The position numbers were made by a program, and so were the translations under genes. From Gremmenia infestans (lineage: Eukaryota > Ascomycota > Leotiomycetes > Helotiales > Hamatocanthoscyphaceae), in assembly GCA_032629725.1 (NCBI GenBank), contig JAFEVB010000019.1:186001-250000 (forward strand): a DNA stretch of 64,000 nt. Reading direction: 5' to 3'. This document shows, piece after piece, positions 22,409 through 32,913 of the stretch. The notes beneath the pieces were generated by a model. That model saw nothing but the letters and a program-made list of their open reading frames with translations. It was not told the origin of the DNA and ran no database searches. Position 1 is the first letter of the stretch. Every line of letters begins with the position of its first letter.

Positions 22409-23664
22409 ATGGTTGCCTGGCCCCCACCACCACCAGCCAGAAGGCCTCTTGGCACTTATCGAATGCTGGCACCAAATGCCTCTGTTCGAGTTTCTCCCTT
22501 GTGCCTTGGTTCGATGAACTTTGGTGATGCGTGGTAAGCCTGGTCTCGCTTTTGCTGGAGAGGGAGGACTGACACGATGTCTTCTCATAGGCAAGCAATG
22601 ATGGGAAAGTGCGACAAGAAGCAGACCGAGGCAATTCTTGACTACTACTACGATGCTGGAGGAAACTTCATTGATACCGCAAGCAACTATCAAGATGAGG
22701 AGTCAGAGACGTGGATTGGAGACTGGATGAAGAGAAGGGGGAATAGAGATGAGATGGTTATCGCTACAAAATTCACAACTCCATACAGAGCTGGAAAGGG
22801 TGACAAGGAAATCATTATAAACGCTGCTGGCAATGGATCTAAATCCCTTCATGTTTCACTGGAGAAGAGCTTAAAGAAGCTGCAGACTACCTACATCGAT
22901 GTGGTAAGCTGAAATTGGCAACTCCCCTTTGGAAAGTAATCCTGACGCATCCTCAGCTCTATGTCCATTGGTGGGACTACACCTGCTCTATTCCAGAGCT
23001 CATGCAATCGCTCAACACTGCCGTAAACCAAGGAAAGGTCCTCTACCTCGGAATCTCTGATACCCCCGCTTGGATTGTATCAAAAGCCAACGAGTACGCG
23101 CGCCAAAACGGCCTCCGCCAATTCTCCGTCTACCAAGGACAATGGTCGGCTGAACACCGCGACTTCGAGCGCGAAATCATCCCCATGGCCGCTTCGGAAG
23201 GCATGGGCCTCGCACCATGGGGCGCTCTCGGCGGAGGGGCCTTCAAGACCGAGGCGCAGAGGCAGAACGCCAAGGAGGGCGACAAACGAAACATGGGCGG
23301 AGCCAGCGAAGCTGCTATTAAGATTAGCACGGTCCTCGAGAAGATCGCCGCAAAGAACGACGTCCAGCTCACCTCGGTGGCTCTAGCGTATGTTATGCAG
23401 AAGGCTCCATATGTCTTTCCCATCATCGGTGGCCGGAACATCGAGCACTTGAAGGGCAATATCCAAGGTCTGTCGTTGCAGTTGAGCAAGGAAGATATCG
23501 AGCAGATCGAGGCAGCGAATGCTTTCGATATCGGGTTCCCCCACAACTTCTTGGGTGGACCGAATGGTGTGAAGAGCCCAGACGATGTTTGGCTTATGAA
23601 GATGGCTGGTTATACGCAGCATGTTGCGTGGCCACAGCCTATTGGCGCTATCGAGAAATCCTAA
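22409..23664 (+). CDS. aldo-keto reductase (aryl-alcohol/norsolorinic acid reductase type)
   Basis: Three exons, 22409-22533, 22591-22903 and 22957-23664, encode 381 aa. It is an NAD(P)H-dependent aldehyde/ketone reductase with the TIM-barrel aldo-keto reductase fold. The catalytic tetrad is visible: Asp in NFIDTA, Tyr in SNYQDE, Lys in VIATKF and His in LYVHWWD. The nucleotide-binding end has PIIGGRNIEHLKGN. N-terminal PPPPPARRPLG followed by VSPLCLGSMNFGDAW is typical of fungal aryl-alcohol dehydrogenase-like and norsolorinic acid reductase-like members. The natural substrate is unknown. No polyketide synthase or other biosynthetic gene is nearby, so there is no support for an aflatoxin-like cluster. 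Intron donors are GTAAGC, with CTGAC branch sites. Confidence 0.93.
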
Positions 23665-24556
23665 AGATGAAATGGAGTAGATAGCTAGATCAAGTATTCC
23701 AAGAACCATCACTGTCCTTTACACGTGAGGACTCAGCTCTGCGAAAAGATTTGCTGACATGAATGGTAGTACTTGCAAGAGTGGTCCTCGTGTTAAAAAA
23801 AGCGCTGACCTCTAGAATAAACTTAGACCAACAATACAGATACCTACCTGCACTGCTTTGTTTAAATGATGATTGCTTTGTGGGATATTGGAGCATAGAC
23901 TCGATGTATATTGAGTGAAGTTCTCTCTCAAAAAAGCACCACCACCAAGATGTAAGCTGACGAAACCCATCCTTAGATCTCGGCTTCGAAAATTAGATAT
24001 TAGATGTGATAGTGATTTGAAATTTCTCAATCTTTTATTACTTCCGTGGCACTTGATCTACCGGAAGTATAGTTGAAATGAATGCTACTTTTGAATGAAA
24101 CCAGACCAGAAAGAACATAATACCTAAGCTCTTACAGCATAGGTAAGCATTCGAGGCATTGTTCCGTTTGCATCATATCATGCCGGATGAGGGCGCGGGG
24201 TCGGCCCGCTAGCGCCTACTGTAATGCAATAGGAATAGGTAAGCAGGACAAAGCACTTGTTGTAGCTATTTAGCTATTCACATGGCCCCTCCCCTCAACA
24301 ATGACCACGTCAACAGGCGCAGAATCCATCAATAGAGCTGTTGCTCCAGCTTTTACATCGCGCGACCGTGCATCATCCACCCATTCTACACCGCCCGCGA
24401 CTTCTGTAACTTGCGACAACCTCGAGTAAACCAAACAAACCATTACCGACCTGGTGAATCAAAAATCAACACAACTTCTCGTTGTCAAATCTAGGCGCAA
24501 CACGTTATTCACTTTTCTCCGATTAGATCAGATCAGCGGAAAAGAAAGCCCCCGAG
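23665..24556. other. spacer with no gene seen
   Basis: About 890 bp between two plus-strand genes. It contains the 3' UTR of the aldo-keto reductase and the promoter of the next gene. The open frames present are short and without recognisable features. Confidence 0.5.
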
Positions 24557-25838
24557 ATGGAGCAACTCTCTCGCCTGAAGAATACCGTTACCGACTACCT
24601 CTCTCTTGCGAAACGCCGCCGGACTATTGGAGCATCGACTGCGACGCCCGTGAAAGAGACCGAACACACGTTTCTCACGCCGGCATCTGAACCGACGGCG
24701 TTGGGCACATTCAGGGACAAGCTTTATACAGCTACAGCGCCGAATCCACGGAAGCGGGGTCGATGCGAGTTCGAGGGTGATGGGTCGGGGCTTGCACCAA
24801 ATGATTCCGTGTCTCAGTTAACGTCCTCAGAGGACGAGGGAGAGGGCGAGGCTGAAGGAAGCGGAGATGCACTAGTCGAGCTCGAGGAAGCGATCGAAGA
24901 AGACATGGAAGAGGCTGAGATGGACGAAGAAGAAGAAGAGAACGAGGATGCGGATGCGGATGCGGATGCGGTAACGCAGGCAAAGGTTCAGGAATACCTC
25001 GCGAGACAAGCCGAGTTGGAAATGAGGAAGGAGGAGATTGAGACGGCTAGAGCAGCTGGAGATTGGCATACGGATGAGCTGTATCTGTTCGAGAGACTCA
25101 CTATGCGCAGTTACGAGGAGCTGATTCCTGTGGAATGGAAAATTGACTTTCCTACTCTCCCCGAGTTACTCTTCACCGATGATCCTGTCAGAATTTTCAT
25201 CAGCTACAACTGCAATTCAAGTTGTCGAGGTGAGCTATATTTATCTTTATTGATTACATTACATTTCATTTCTAATATTTGCCATAGGTGTGAAAGCATT
25301 GCAAGAACTTTTGAAGCTGGGAGCACGTGTTAGAGAGAAAGTTGCTGCTGGCCGTGCACCCGAACTACTGGTTGAGAGAGAGATCAAACGATACATTCAG
25401 TATACCGAGAAGGACGGTGGCTACTCTAGGAAACGGTTCCTTCCAGTCATCTCGGTCGTCAGAGCCCGTCCGGGTGAGGCAATTGATTCCATCACCCAGG
25501 CTATCACCAGTGAGATGACTTTCCTCGCCGAGAAGCATCGGGAAAGTTTAGGCTTCCAGATCAACGGAAAATCCGAGCTCGATGCTAACAAACGAGTCCC
25601 GCCTCTTCTCTATGGTATGATTGTCGCTAGGACTAATGTCATCTTCGTCACCCTCGACTCTGCCAATCCGGACGCCACCATCCGACATATGACACACTTT
25701 GATTTTGCCGTCAAGAAAATGGATGTTTGGAATGGCTTTGCAATTTCAATCATGGCTATCTGTGCCAGGAATTATACTATGGCTACCAAGGACGAGCTGG
25801 AAGTCGACGACGATCCTGAAAGCGATCCCGATCTTTGA
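24557..25838 (+). CDS. conserved fungal protein of unknown function with acidic N-terminal half
   Basis: Two exons, 24557-25229 and 25288-25838, encode 407 aa. I cannot name it. A short basic segment (LAKRRRT; NPRKRGRCEF) precedes a strongly acidic stretch (about residues 92-140, many Glu/Asp and an ADADADA run). A well-ordered C-terminal domain (about 165-395) follows, with RLTMRSYEELIPVEWKIDF, CRGVKALQELLKLG, LLYGMIVARTNVIFVTLDS and KKMDVWNGFAISIMAICARNY. The domain looks globular and I recall similar uncharacterised proteins from other filamentous fungi. The basic-plus-acidic N-terminus suggests a nuclear or chromatin location, but that is an inference. The intron has a GTGAGC donor and TAG acceptor. 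Confidence 0.87.
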
Positions 25839-26686
25839 CCCTGCTTTTGAACAGCTTGCAGGCAAGAATTGCAGGATGAACGAATTGTTTGTCAATGACT
25901 TAGTCTTACTTGCCCTTCTTTGCTGTGGCAAAGATACTAATTGGCCTATACTTGTACTTACTGGGAGGGAAGTTAACAGGGAATGGCGGCTTTTGCAGAA
26001 ATGGATATGATTTTGCATTTGAGAATTGGAGTATGGATGGATGGATGGATGATTGTGCTTTTCATTTGTTGATGGAGCGAAATACCCAGATACCCCAGTG
26101 CTACAAATTGTCTGTACTTATGTTAATTATGATGCCAGCTACCAGCTACGAGTACCTTGAATTGGAATTTGATGTCCTTTATAATTTCTATGATTTTGGA
26201 TCTTGCCGTGCCGTGACTGGCTCTGCTCTTCAAATAAAATACACGGGGATAATTTTATGTGCTTGAGAGACAGAATAATGCTGGTGGGAGAAGGGAAATA
26301 CAATAATTGTCGTTGCCTAAGGCATGCAGATCTGTATGTGAGTGAGATATTACCGGGATTATATGTAATTTAAGTATTTACTTAAAGTCACAAGCACATT
26401 ACAAATATAAATAGCAACTATTTAATCCTTATAACCTGAGAGTTTCACTTGACATAAACCATGCTGTTGTCTTGGATTTAAAACTAATTTATAGAGTTCT
26501 TTCATCCTCGGAACGTTCCTGGGTAAGTGCATTCGCAACCGACCAATCACACGCCCCAATTTCTCATCATCCAAAATCCAGAAGCTTGCCTGTCTGCCGA
26601 CCCGACCCAACCTCAAAAACCTCACTCACTCACCTCAGCACCAATCCACCTCAGCACCACTCACCCTCCATCAACCCCAGCCCACG
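25839..26686. other. spacer with no gene seen
   Basis: About 850 bp of AT-rich sequence between two plus-strand genes, with GGAT repeats near 26033-26050. The last 130 bp before the Rieske ATG are CA-rich, as is usual for a fungal 5' UTR. Confidence 0.5.
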
Positions 26687-27705
26687 ATGGCGTCCCTCGC
26701 ACACACATCGCGCACGCTGCTGCGCACCCTCCCCACACGAACCCTCATGCCATTGCGGACGCTGTCCACGAGCGCCGCCAGAGCCGACGCCTCCAGCTCC
26801 AGCTCGTTCGACAGCCCCTTCAAGGGCATGGGCAACGATGCCGCGAGCAAGATCCCGGATTTCTCGCACTACAGGAGCAAGCAGGGCTCGGGGAGCAATC
26901 TGGTCTTTCAGTACTTCATGGTCGGTACTATGGGTGCGTTGACGGCGGCGGGCGCCAAGGCTACGGTTCAAGGTACGTTTTTACCCCAGGGTGACATGGC
27001 TTGGTTGGAGCTTGGGATGTGATATGATATGCGGGTGAGGAGGGATGAGTGAAAGGGGGTTGAGGGAGTTGGGGGGAGTTCAATTGAAGTGTGTTGCGTT
27101 GCTTTGCTGACGATGGATGCGTGTGTAGATTTCTTGGTCAACATGTCTGCTTCGGCGGATGTCCTGGCTATGGCTAAGGTCGAGGTCGATCTTAGCACCA
27201 TCCCTGAGGGCAAGAACGTATGTTACACTATCTATCTATTCAATTGGATACACGTGGGAGGGAAAGGAAAGGAAACAGGTGCTGATTGAGGAAATAGGTT
27301 CTCATCAAATGGCGAGGCAAGCCAGTCTTCATTCGCCACAGAACGGCGGATGAGATCAAGCAAGCCGAGAACGTCAAGATCGAGACATTGCGGGATCCCC
27401 AGAAGGATGAGGATCGTGTTAAGAAGCCGGAGTGGTTGATCATGGTTGGTATGTATACCCATTGTCCATTGGCAATTGTCCATCCCCCTTTCCTCGAGGC
27501 AGAATCTAACAGAAGCTCTACAGGTGTCTGCACACACTTGGGATGCGTGCCCATTGGCGAAGCTGGTGACTTTGGAGGATGGTTCTGCCCGTGCCACGGC
27601 TCCCACTACGATATTTCCGGGCGTATAAGAAAGGGACCTGCTCCGCTTAATCTCGAGATTCCAACATACGAATTCCCCGAGGATATGTCGTTGGTCATTG
27701 GTTAA
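26687..27705 (+). CDS. RIP1: Rieske iron-sulfur subunit of cytochrome bc1 complex
   Basis: Four exons, 26687-26972, 27129-27217, 27298-27448 and 27524-27705, encode 235 aa. It transfers electrons from ubiquinol to cytochrome c1 in respiratory complex III. The N-terminus is a Ser/Thr/Arg-rich mitochondrial presequence (TLLRTLPTRTLMPLRTLSTSA). It is followed by FSHYRSK and one membrane helix (NLVFQYFMVGTMGALTAAGA). The soluble domain carries the two [2Fe-2S] ligand boxes, CTHLGC and CPCHGSHYD, and the C-terminal PAPLNLEIPTYEF. Length is normal for fungal Rieske proteins. All introns close in phase with canonical sites. Confidence 0.97.
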
Positions 27706-28074
27706 TTTGTATAGTTGGGGAGGGGGCTTGTTTGTTTGTTAGATGGGATGATTGATTGATTGATAGATGGATGATGGCATGGCCTGGAGACTTGCGGCTT
27801 TGTAGAAGGTGGGGGGCCGTTGTACAAAAGATCCTCGAATGAAAGAAAGCATTGCAAATGAAGATTAGGTCATGATATCTCTATCTGTGTGAAGCTATCT
27901 TTGTCGCGAGTAGGGTATCCCACACCAGAATACTTGGAATTAAATCCAGTAAGAATGTCTGGGTTACTCCAAACGCGGACCCGGGAAGATTTATGAAGTA
28001 CAGTATTTATGTCCAGTCCAGTCCAGTCCAGCAAACCCAGTCAGTCAGTCTATTGTCCTACCCACCCCACGCCC

Positions 28075-28222
28075 TCTTCTCAGTATCTAGTTTAACCAAG
28101 TAAAAGCCCCCCCCCCACCGGCGTCTGCTGAGTACAGTATCTAGTTTAATCGAAGTACCTTCGTAATATGGATATCTTCGATTCTCTCATAGGCCATGTC
28201 GATTTTCCTGCTAGAGTAGCTT
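28075..28222. repeat. degenerate repeat unit, left copy
   Basis: The string CAGTATCTAGTTTAA occurs twice here (28081-28095 and 28136-28150). After the second copy the sequence runs through ATATCTTC and TAGGCCATGTCGATTTTC to TGCTAG. It matches, with substitutions and small gaps, the segment at about 28500-28585. Confidence 0.6.
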
Positions 28223-28454
28223 GTGTGTTTGTTTGTTTCTGCAACTTGAGCTAAGTAGGTAGGTAGGTAATAAATGTACTTCACAGGAGATTGGCAGGTT
28301 GATTGAGGTATGTATGCCTGTTGTATGTACTGAAGAAAGAATGAACCTACCTATAGGATGAGTTGGCTGACTTGAGATCTTTAGGCTTTAGGGAGGGAGA
28401 ATGAGACGTCTCGCTCAGCATGAGATGAGATATCGAACTCACGGACGGTTCTCT

Positions 28455-28585
28455 TCACTCGTCGATGACCGAGCATGTTCATCGTCCTGCTCGCTGCTCA
28501 GCGTCTAATTTAATCAACGTGGTGACACACAAGTGAAATGAATATCTTCTCGTAGGCCATGTCAATTTTCTGCTAGCCCTCTACG
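28455..28585 (-). pseudogene. degenerate fragment resembling the CCT1 3' end
   Basis: The part at 28455-28500 reads, on the plus strand, CACTCGTCGATGACC then ATGTTCATCGTCCTGCTCGC. It aligns closely with the CCT1 terminus at 28638-28675 (CACTCATCAATGGCC, then ATGTCCATCGTCCTGCTCGC). On the minus strand it still reads Glu-Gln-Asp-Asp-Glu-His, like the Glu-Gln-Asp-Asp-Gly-His end of CCT1. The rest of the unit matches the repeat at 28075-28222. This looks like a decayed tandem duplication of the gene end. Confidence 0.55.
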
Positions 28586-28643
28586 GACAATGCTTTACAT
28601 ATTTCGTCCATAATATTACAGCATCAACCCCCAGCTTCACTCA

Positions 28644-30506
28644 TCAATGGCCATGTCCATCGTCCTGCTCGCCCCGCTGTTCAGGATCGAGCTTGATAAG
28701 CGTATCTATCCTCATGATCGAAATACAAGCTTCAACCGCCGATTTCAACTGCCTAATCTTGCTCATACTCGGCTCCAAAACACCGGCCTTGATCTCATCC
28801 ACAACCTTGCCCTTGGTCAGATCCAGACCGTAGTTCTTGTAGTTCTTCTTCTTGGCAATGGTCTTCTCGTCCTCGTTAGCGTCGCCTTCTTGAATACGTT
28901 GAGACAGGGCGTGACGGGACCGCAACTGGGCTACGAGCTCAGAGGAGTCTTTGGCGGCGTTGACGGCGAGGGTTTTGGGGATGACAAGGAGAGACTGCGC
29001 GAACTCGCCGATGGCGAGTTGCTCGCGGGAGCCAACGGTGCCGGCGAATTCTTCAAGGTAGATGTGAAGGGCAGTCTCGACTGCTCCGCCACCGGGTACG
29101 ATGCTTCCACTCTCGAGGGTTCGCTTGACAGCGCACAGCGAGTCGTGGACCGATCTCTCCATCTCGTCGAGTTGGTAGTCGTTGGGTCCTCGGAGGATGA
29201 TGGAGGCGGAGGTGTGGACTTTGGTGCCCTTAACCAGGATACACTCATCATCTGAGATTCTCTCCTGAACAACTTCCTCCGCGTGTCCTAATGAGGAAGC
29301 CTCAAACTTCTCGTCTCCGTTCAAGTCTGACAGCGAGCTGATCAGGGTAGCGCCAGTGGCCTTGGCTATTCTTCGGAGATCCTCCTTTTTGCATCTTCGG
29401 ACGGCCATAGCTCCCTTTTCAATGAACAGCTTTAGAACTAGATCATCAATACCCTTGGTGGTTAGAACAACATTTGCTCCAGCCTTCAAGATCATCTCAA
29501 CTCTGTCCATGACAATACCAGCCTCACGCTGTCTAATTTGCTCCAATTGCTGAGGATCATCGATTGTGATGTGTACGCCAAGCTTCATTCTCTCCTTTTG
29601 CAGGTTCATGTCGAGGACAGCGATCTTTGCATCGGTGACCTTTGTCTTCATGGCCTGCGAAGCAACTGTGCAATTTAATGCGTAACCCTTAACAAGAATA
29701 GACTCTAGAGCTCCCTTTCCGTGTGCCTTGAGAATGTTGACTGCCTTCACTGGATATTTGATCTCCCCTCTGTTATTTGTCGACTTGACTGCTTGCATCG
29801 CATCAACCACCATGTTGGAAAAGAACTCCGAGTCAGAGCCGATAATCTTGCTGGACATGGAGGTTTTGGCAATATTGATGAGGGATTCGCGGCCTAGCTG
29901 ATCAACCTTCACACTGATGTTCTCGTGCATGTATTTGACAGCTTCGCGCAGAGCGAGACGGTAGCCGGTGATGATAGTCGTAGGGTGTATTCGGTTCTTC
30001 ATAAGTTCGTTGGCTCTTCGCAGGAGCTCTGCTGCAATAATAACCACAGATGTTGTTCCATCACCAACCTCCTTGTCTTGTTGTTGTGCCAAATCTACCA
30101 AGATCTTACCCGCTGGGTGCTCGACATCGAGTAAACTAAGAATAGTTGCGCCATCGTTCGTAACTGTGACATCCTAGGGAATATTAGCATATTGATGTCT
30201 CTTTTGGAAAGCTACAATAGCTTACTCCTATATCGTCCACCATCATCTTATCCAGGCCGCTGGGTCCAAATGAGCTCTTGACAACATTCGCGATAGCTTG
30301 AGTAGCCAGAACTATGCCAGAGGTTAGCTTGCGTCCGTAATGTATATTTCAAAGACTATGCATACCATTCTGGTCACGGATATCTGAACCACTAATTTTT
30401 TGGCCGCCGAGGACTGCATTTTATTAGCTAAGAAAACGACCTTTTGAGCCAGGTAGGCCTTACACAGAGTTCCGGCATTTTGCGGTTGTTCAAAAAGGGA
30501 TCCCAT
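28644..30506 (-). CDS. TCP1: T-complex protein 1 subunit alpha (CCT1/TCP1)
   Basis: Four exons on the minus strand, 30506-30464, 30413-30366, 30311-30226 and 30173-28644, give 568 aa. It is one of eight subunits of the cytosolic chaperonin CCT/TRiC, which folds actin and tubulin using ATP. The N-terminus FLGGQKISGSDIRDQN is alpha-subunit specific. The ATP site is visible as VTNDGATIL (about residues 63-71) and GDGTTSVV (about 96-103), with GGGAVE further on. The C-terminus KLDPEQRGEQDDGHGH is usual for fungal CCT1. The first three exons are small (43, 48 and 86 nt) and close in phase. The next gene upstream, ProRS, is on the same strand 409 bp away. Confidence 0.96.
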
Positions 30507-30915
30507 TTTGTTTTGCTGGTGTTGATGCTGGCTGAACTTTTTAGACTGCCTCATCCAAATATTTCCAGGCGGCGCGACGCGCAGAGGAGCTTCTTCGGCG
30601 CTAGTGAGCTCAGTAGAGTCATGTGACCTGCATCGCTCACTCACCCTGGACTAAAAAGGAAGTAGCACTCCTTTGGGGGTTATTTAGTAAGGTAGCGTGG
30701 ACTATTTACAAGATCTCACAACTGGTACCGCTTCTATCGAGGACGATTTCCCTCTGACATTATAGGTTGTAAGGTCCAACGGGAGTTTCTTATGGGAGGA
30801 GAGGCCACAGGTATGTGAGTTTACAAAGGTTCTATCGGATGCTCATTTCTCATTATTTTTGCTTGGATATCTCATAATGGTCGCAATGGTCGCAACCTCG
30901 GGATACTTCTCACAA
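30507..30915. promoter_or_regulatory. CCT1 upstream region and ProRS 3' UTR
   Basis: This 409-bp spacer lies between two minus-strand genes. It must hold the CCT1 promoter. No coding potential is visible. Confidence 0.45.
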
Positions 30916-32649
30916 CTAGTAACTCCGACCAAACATGCACCACTGCTCGGCCAACGCACCACACTCAGGATTCAGACACTTCGTAACACCCTTCTCAATC
31001 CCAGCAGGCTGTTCAAATGGAATACAAAGACTCTTCATTCCCATTGAAGGAGCCTTCAGCTCAGCAGGTCCCTCCTGCTCGTCCGCCTTGCCTGCCGTTA
31101 GATCCTTGATCTTGTCTTCGCACTTCTCGGCCAGGCAGTGAGGAATCAACACTACGTTCTTCGCATCCAATGATGGAACTACCTCCTCCCAATTCGTGAT
31201 GTTGATACGGTGGGAGCGGAACGAGGCTTCGGCTTTGGTGTACAGGTCGCTCTGGATCTTCTCGAGAAGGGTGGGGATCTCGGTTGAGAGAGAGGCGATG
31301 TCGATGGTACCCTTTTCACCAGTATCTCGGCGGGCAAAGGAGATGACTTTTTGGGCGGCATCCTTGGGACCGTATTCGAGGCGTAGGGGAACACCCTTCA
31401 GCTCCCAATCACTGAACTTCCAGCCCGGAGTGTAGCCATCGCGGATGTCATAATCAGAGCGTACTCCTGCCTTCTTAAGAGTATCCTTGATGTCTTGCAA
31501 GTCGTCGTAGTGCTTCTTCTTGTCCTCTGGAGAGGTATTCTTGTTGATGCCGACGGGGATGATGATAGCTTGTAGCTTGGCGATTCTTGGGGGAAGAACA
31601 AGCCCTTTGTCATCACCGTGAATCATGACCATAACACCAATAACACGCGTTGAGAGACCCCAGGAGTTTTGCCAAACGTGGAGATGCTTGGCTTTCTCGC
31701 CTTCCTTTGGATTGGGATCCTCGATTTTGATGTCGAACATCTTGCTGAAATTTTGGCCCAAACAATGAGATGTTCCACCTTGAATACCACGGCCATTGGA
31801 TGGGATGTAGCCTTCAACAGTTGTAGTGTAGTATCCTCCTGCAAACTTCTCCTTTTCAGTCTTACGGCCTCGCACAACAGGAACCGCAAGCAATTGCTCA
31901 TAGACTCCAGCGTAGAGCTCAAGAATCTCTAGAACTTCCACACCAGCCAGTTCCTCTGTCAGATGCGCAGTATGTCCCTCTTGCCACAGAAACTCTCTGG
32001 CTCGTAAGAATGGAGTGGTCTGCTTGGCCTCCCACCGGACGACACTGTTCCATTGGTTGAGTCGGAAGGGAAGGTCGCGATGACTTCGAATCCACTTTGA
32101 ATAGTAAGGGTACATGACAGCTTCAGAGGTAGGACGAACGGCGACTGGGACTTCCAGGTCTTTATCTCCACTGCAAGTAAAATGTCAGTTTTGAACCTGT
32201 GCAGACAAGGGCAGGTGAACTTGCGCTTTGGTAACCCAAGCAAGCTCAGGAGCAAAACCCTCGACATGATCCTTCTCCTTCTCTAGGGACTTGGCGGATA
32301 AGAACATAGGGAAGCTTGTCTCCTCCACGCCCATTAACTCAATTCGCTCTTGGAACCACTTTCGGATTTCCGCCCAGATGAACATGGAAGTAGGACGCAA
32401 GATAAAGAAGCCAGCGATTTCATTGTAATACTCAATCATCTCTGCCTTGATAACGACCTCCTGATACCAGGCCGAAAAGTTGTCCACTTTCGTGACTGTC
32501 ATACCGATTATGTCCTCCGACTTCTTGCCTCCCACAATAGGAAGGGCTGCTTGTTTTGCAGCTTTTGCGGCTTTCTCAGCGGCCTGTTTGGCTTGCTTTT
32601 CTGCCTTTTTAAGGGCACTTTTGGAAGGACCCTCAGCGTTGTCCGCCAT
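30916..32649 (-). CDS. cytoplasmic prolyl-tRNA synthetase
   Basis: Two exons on the minus strand, 32649-32225 and 32170-30916, encode 559 aa. The enzyme charges tRNA-Pro in the cytosol. A Lys/Ala-rich leader (about 35 aa) precedes the class II core: motif 1 region with YNEIAGFFILRP, motif 2 with RLNQWNSVVRWE and FLRAREFLWQEGHTAH, and GGTSHCLGQNFSKMF. The anticodon-binding domain follows. The end is the eukaryote/archaeal-type zinc-like domain, with CLNPECGA, CMFGRSY and the terminal Tyr typical of this class. No bacterial editing insert is present. The 54-nt intron uses a GC donor (GCAAGT at 32224); a GT placed 4 nt further would break the frame before GDKDLEVPVAVRPTSE. Divergent from GMP synthase across 264 bp. 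Confidence 0.95.
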
Positions 32650-32913
32650 CTTTGCGATTGACAGATGGAGTGTTCGAGGGAAATTGTGTTTATGGAACAG
32701 TGCGACGCGTGTGACTCAAAGTTGACGACTCTTTTATTTTGATGCGACTGCGACTTCACTTCAACCCCCCCGCTATTTAGCGCGCTTTAAGCGATATATC
32801 AGCCTTGCCCCTGACCGAAGAAAACCCGACGCCCCGCCAAAATTTGCACCCCTCTATCCCTTCAATGCCAGTTAGAGTCATGCTCGACACAAAATCTCCA
32901 AAATATCGAAAGT

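Larger units (their letters stand above)
27706..28643. other. convergent spacer containing degenerate duplicates of the CCT1 3' end
   Basis: About 940 bp between the stops of the Rieske gene and CCT1. No gene is seen. The right half contains two related segments (about 28075-28222 and 28455-28585); part of the second resembles the C-terminal codons of CCT1 and is listed separately. TACAGTA motifs occur at 27999 and 28133. Confidence 0.6.

Noticed and set aside
22409..23664. Secondary-metabolite cluster suggested by a norsolorinic acid reductase-like gene
   Set aside because: Neighbours are an SH3 membrane protein 4 kb away and an acidic unknown; there is no polyketide synthase, NRPS, P450 or cluster regulator.
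28647..29255. 202-aa open frame antisense to CCT1
   Set aside because: Shadow of the conserved chaperonin exon with no independent motif.
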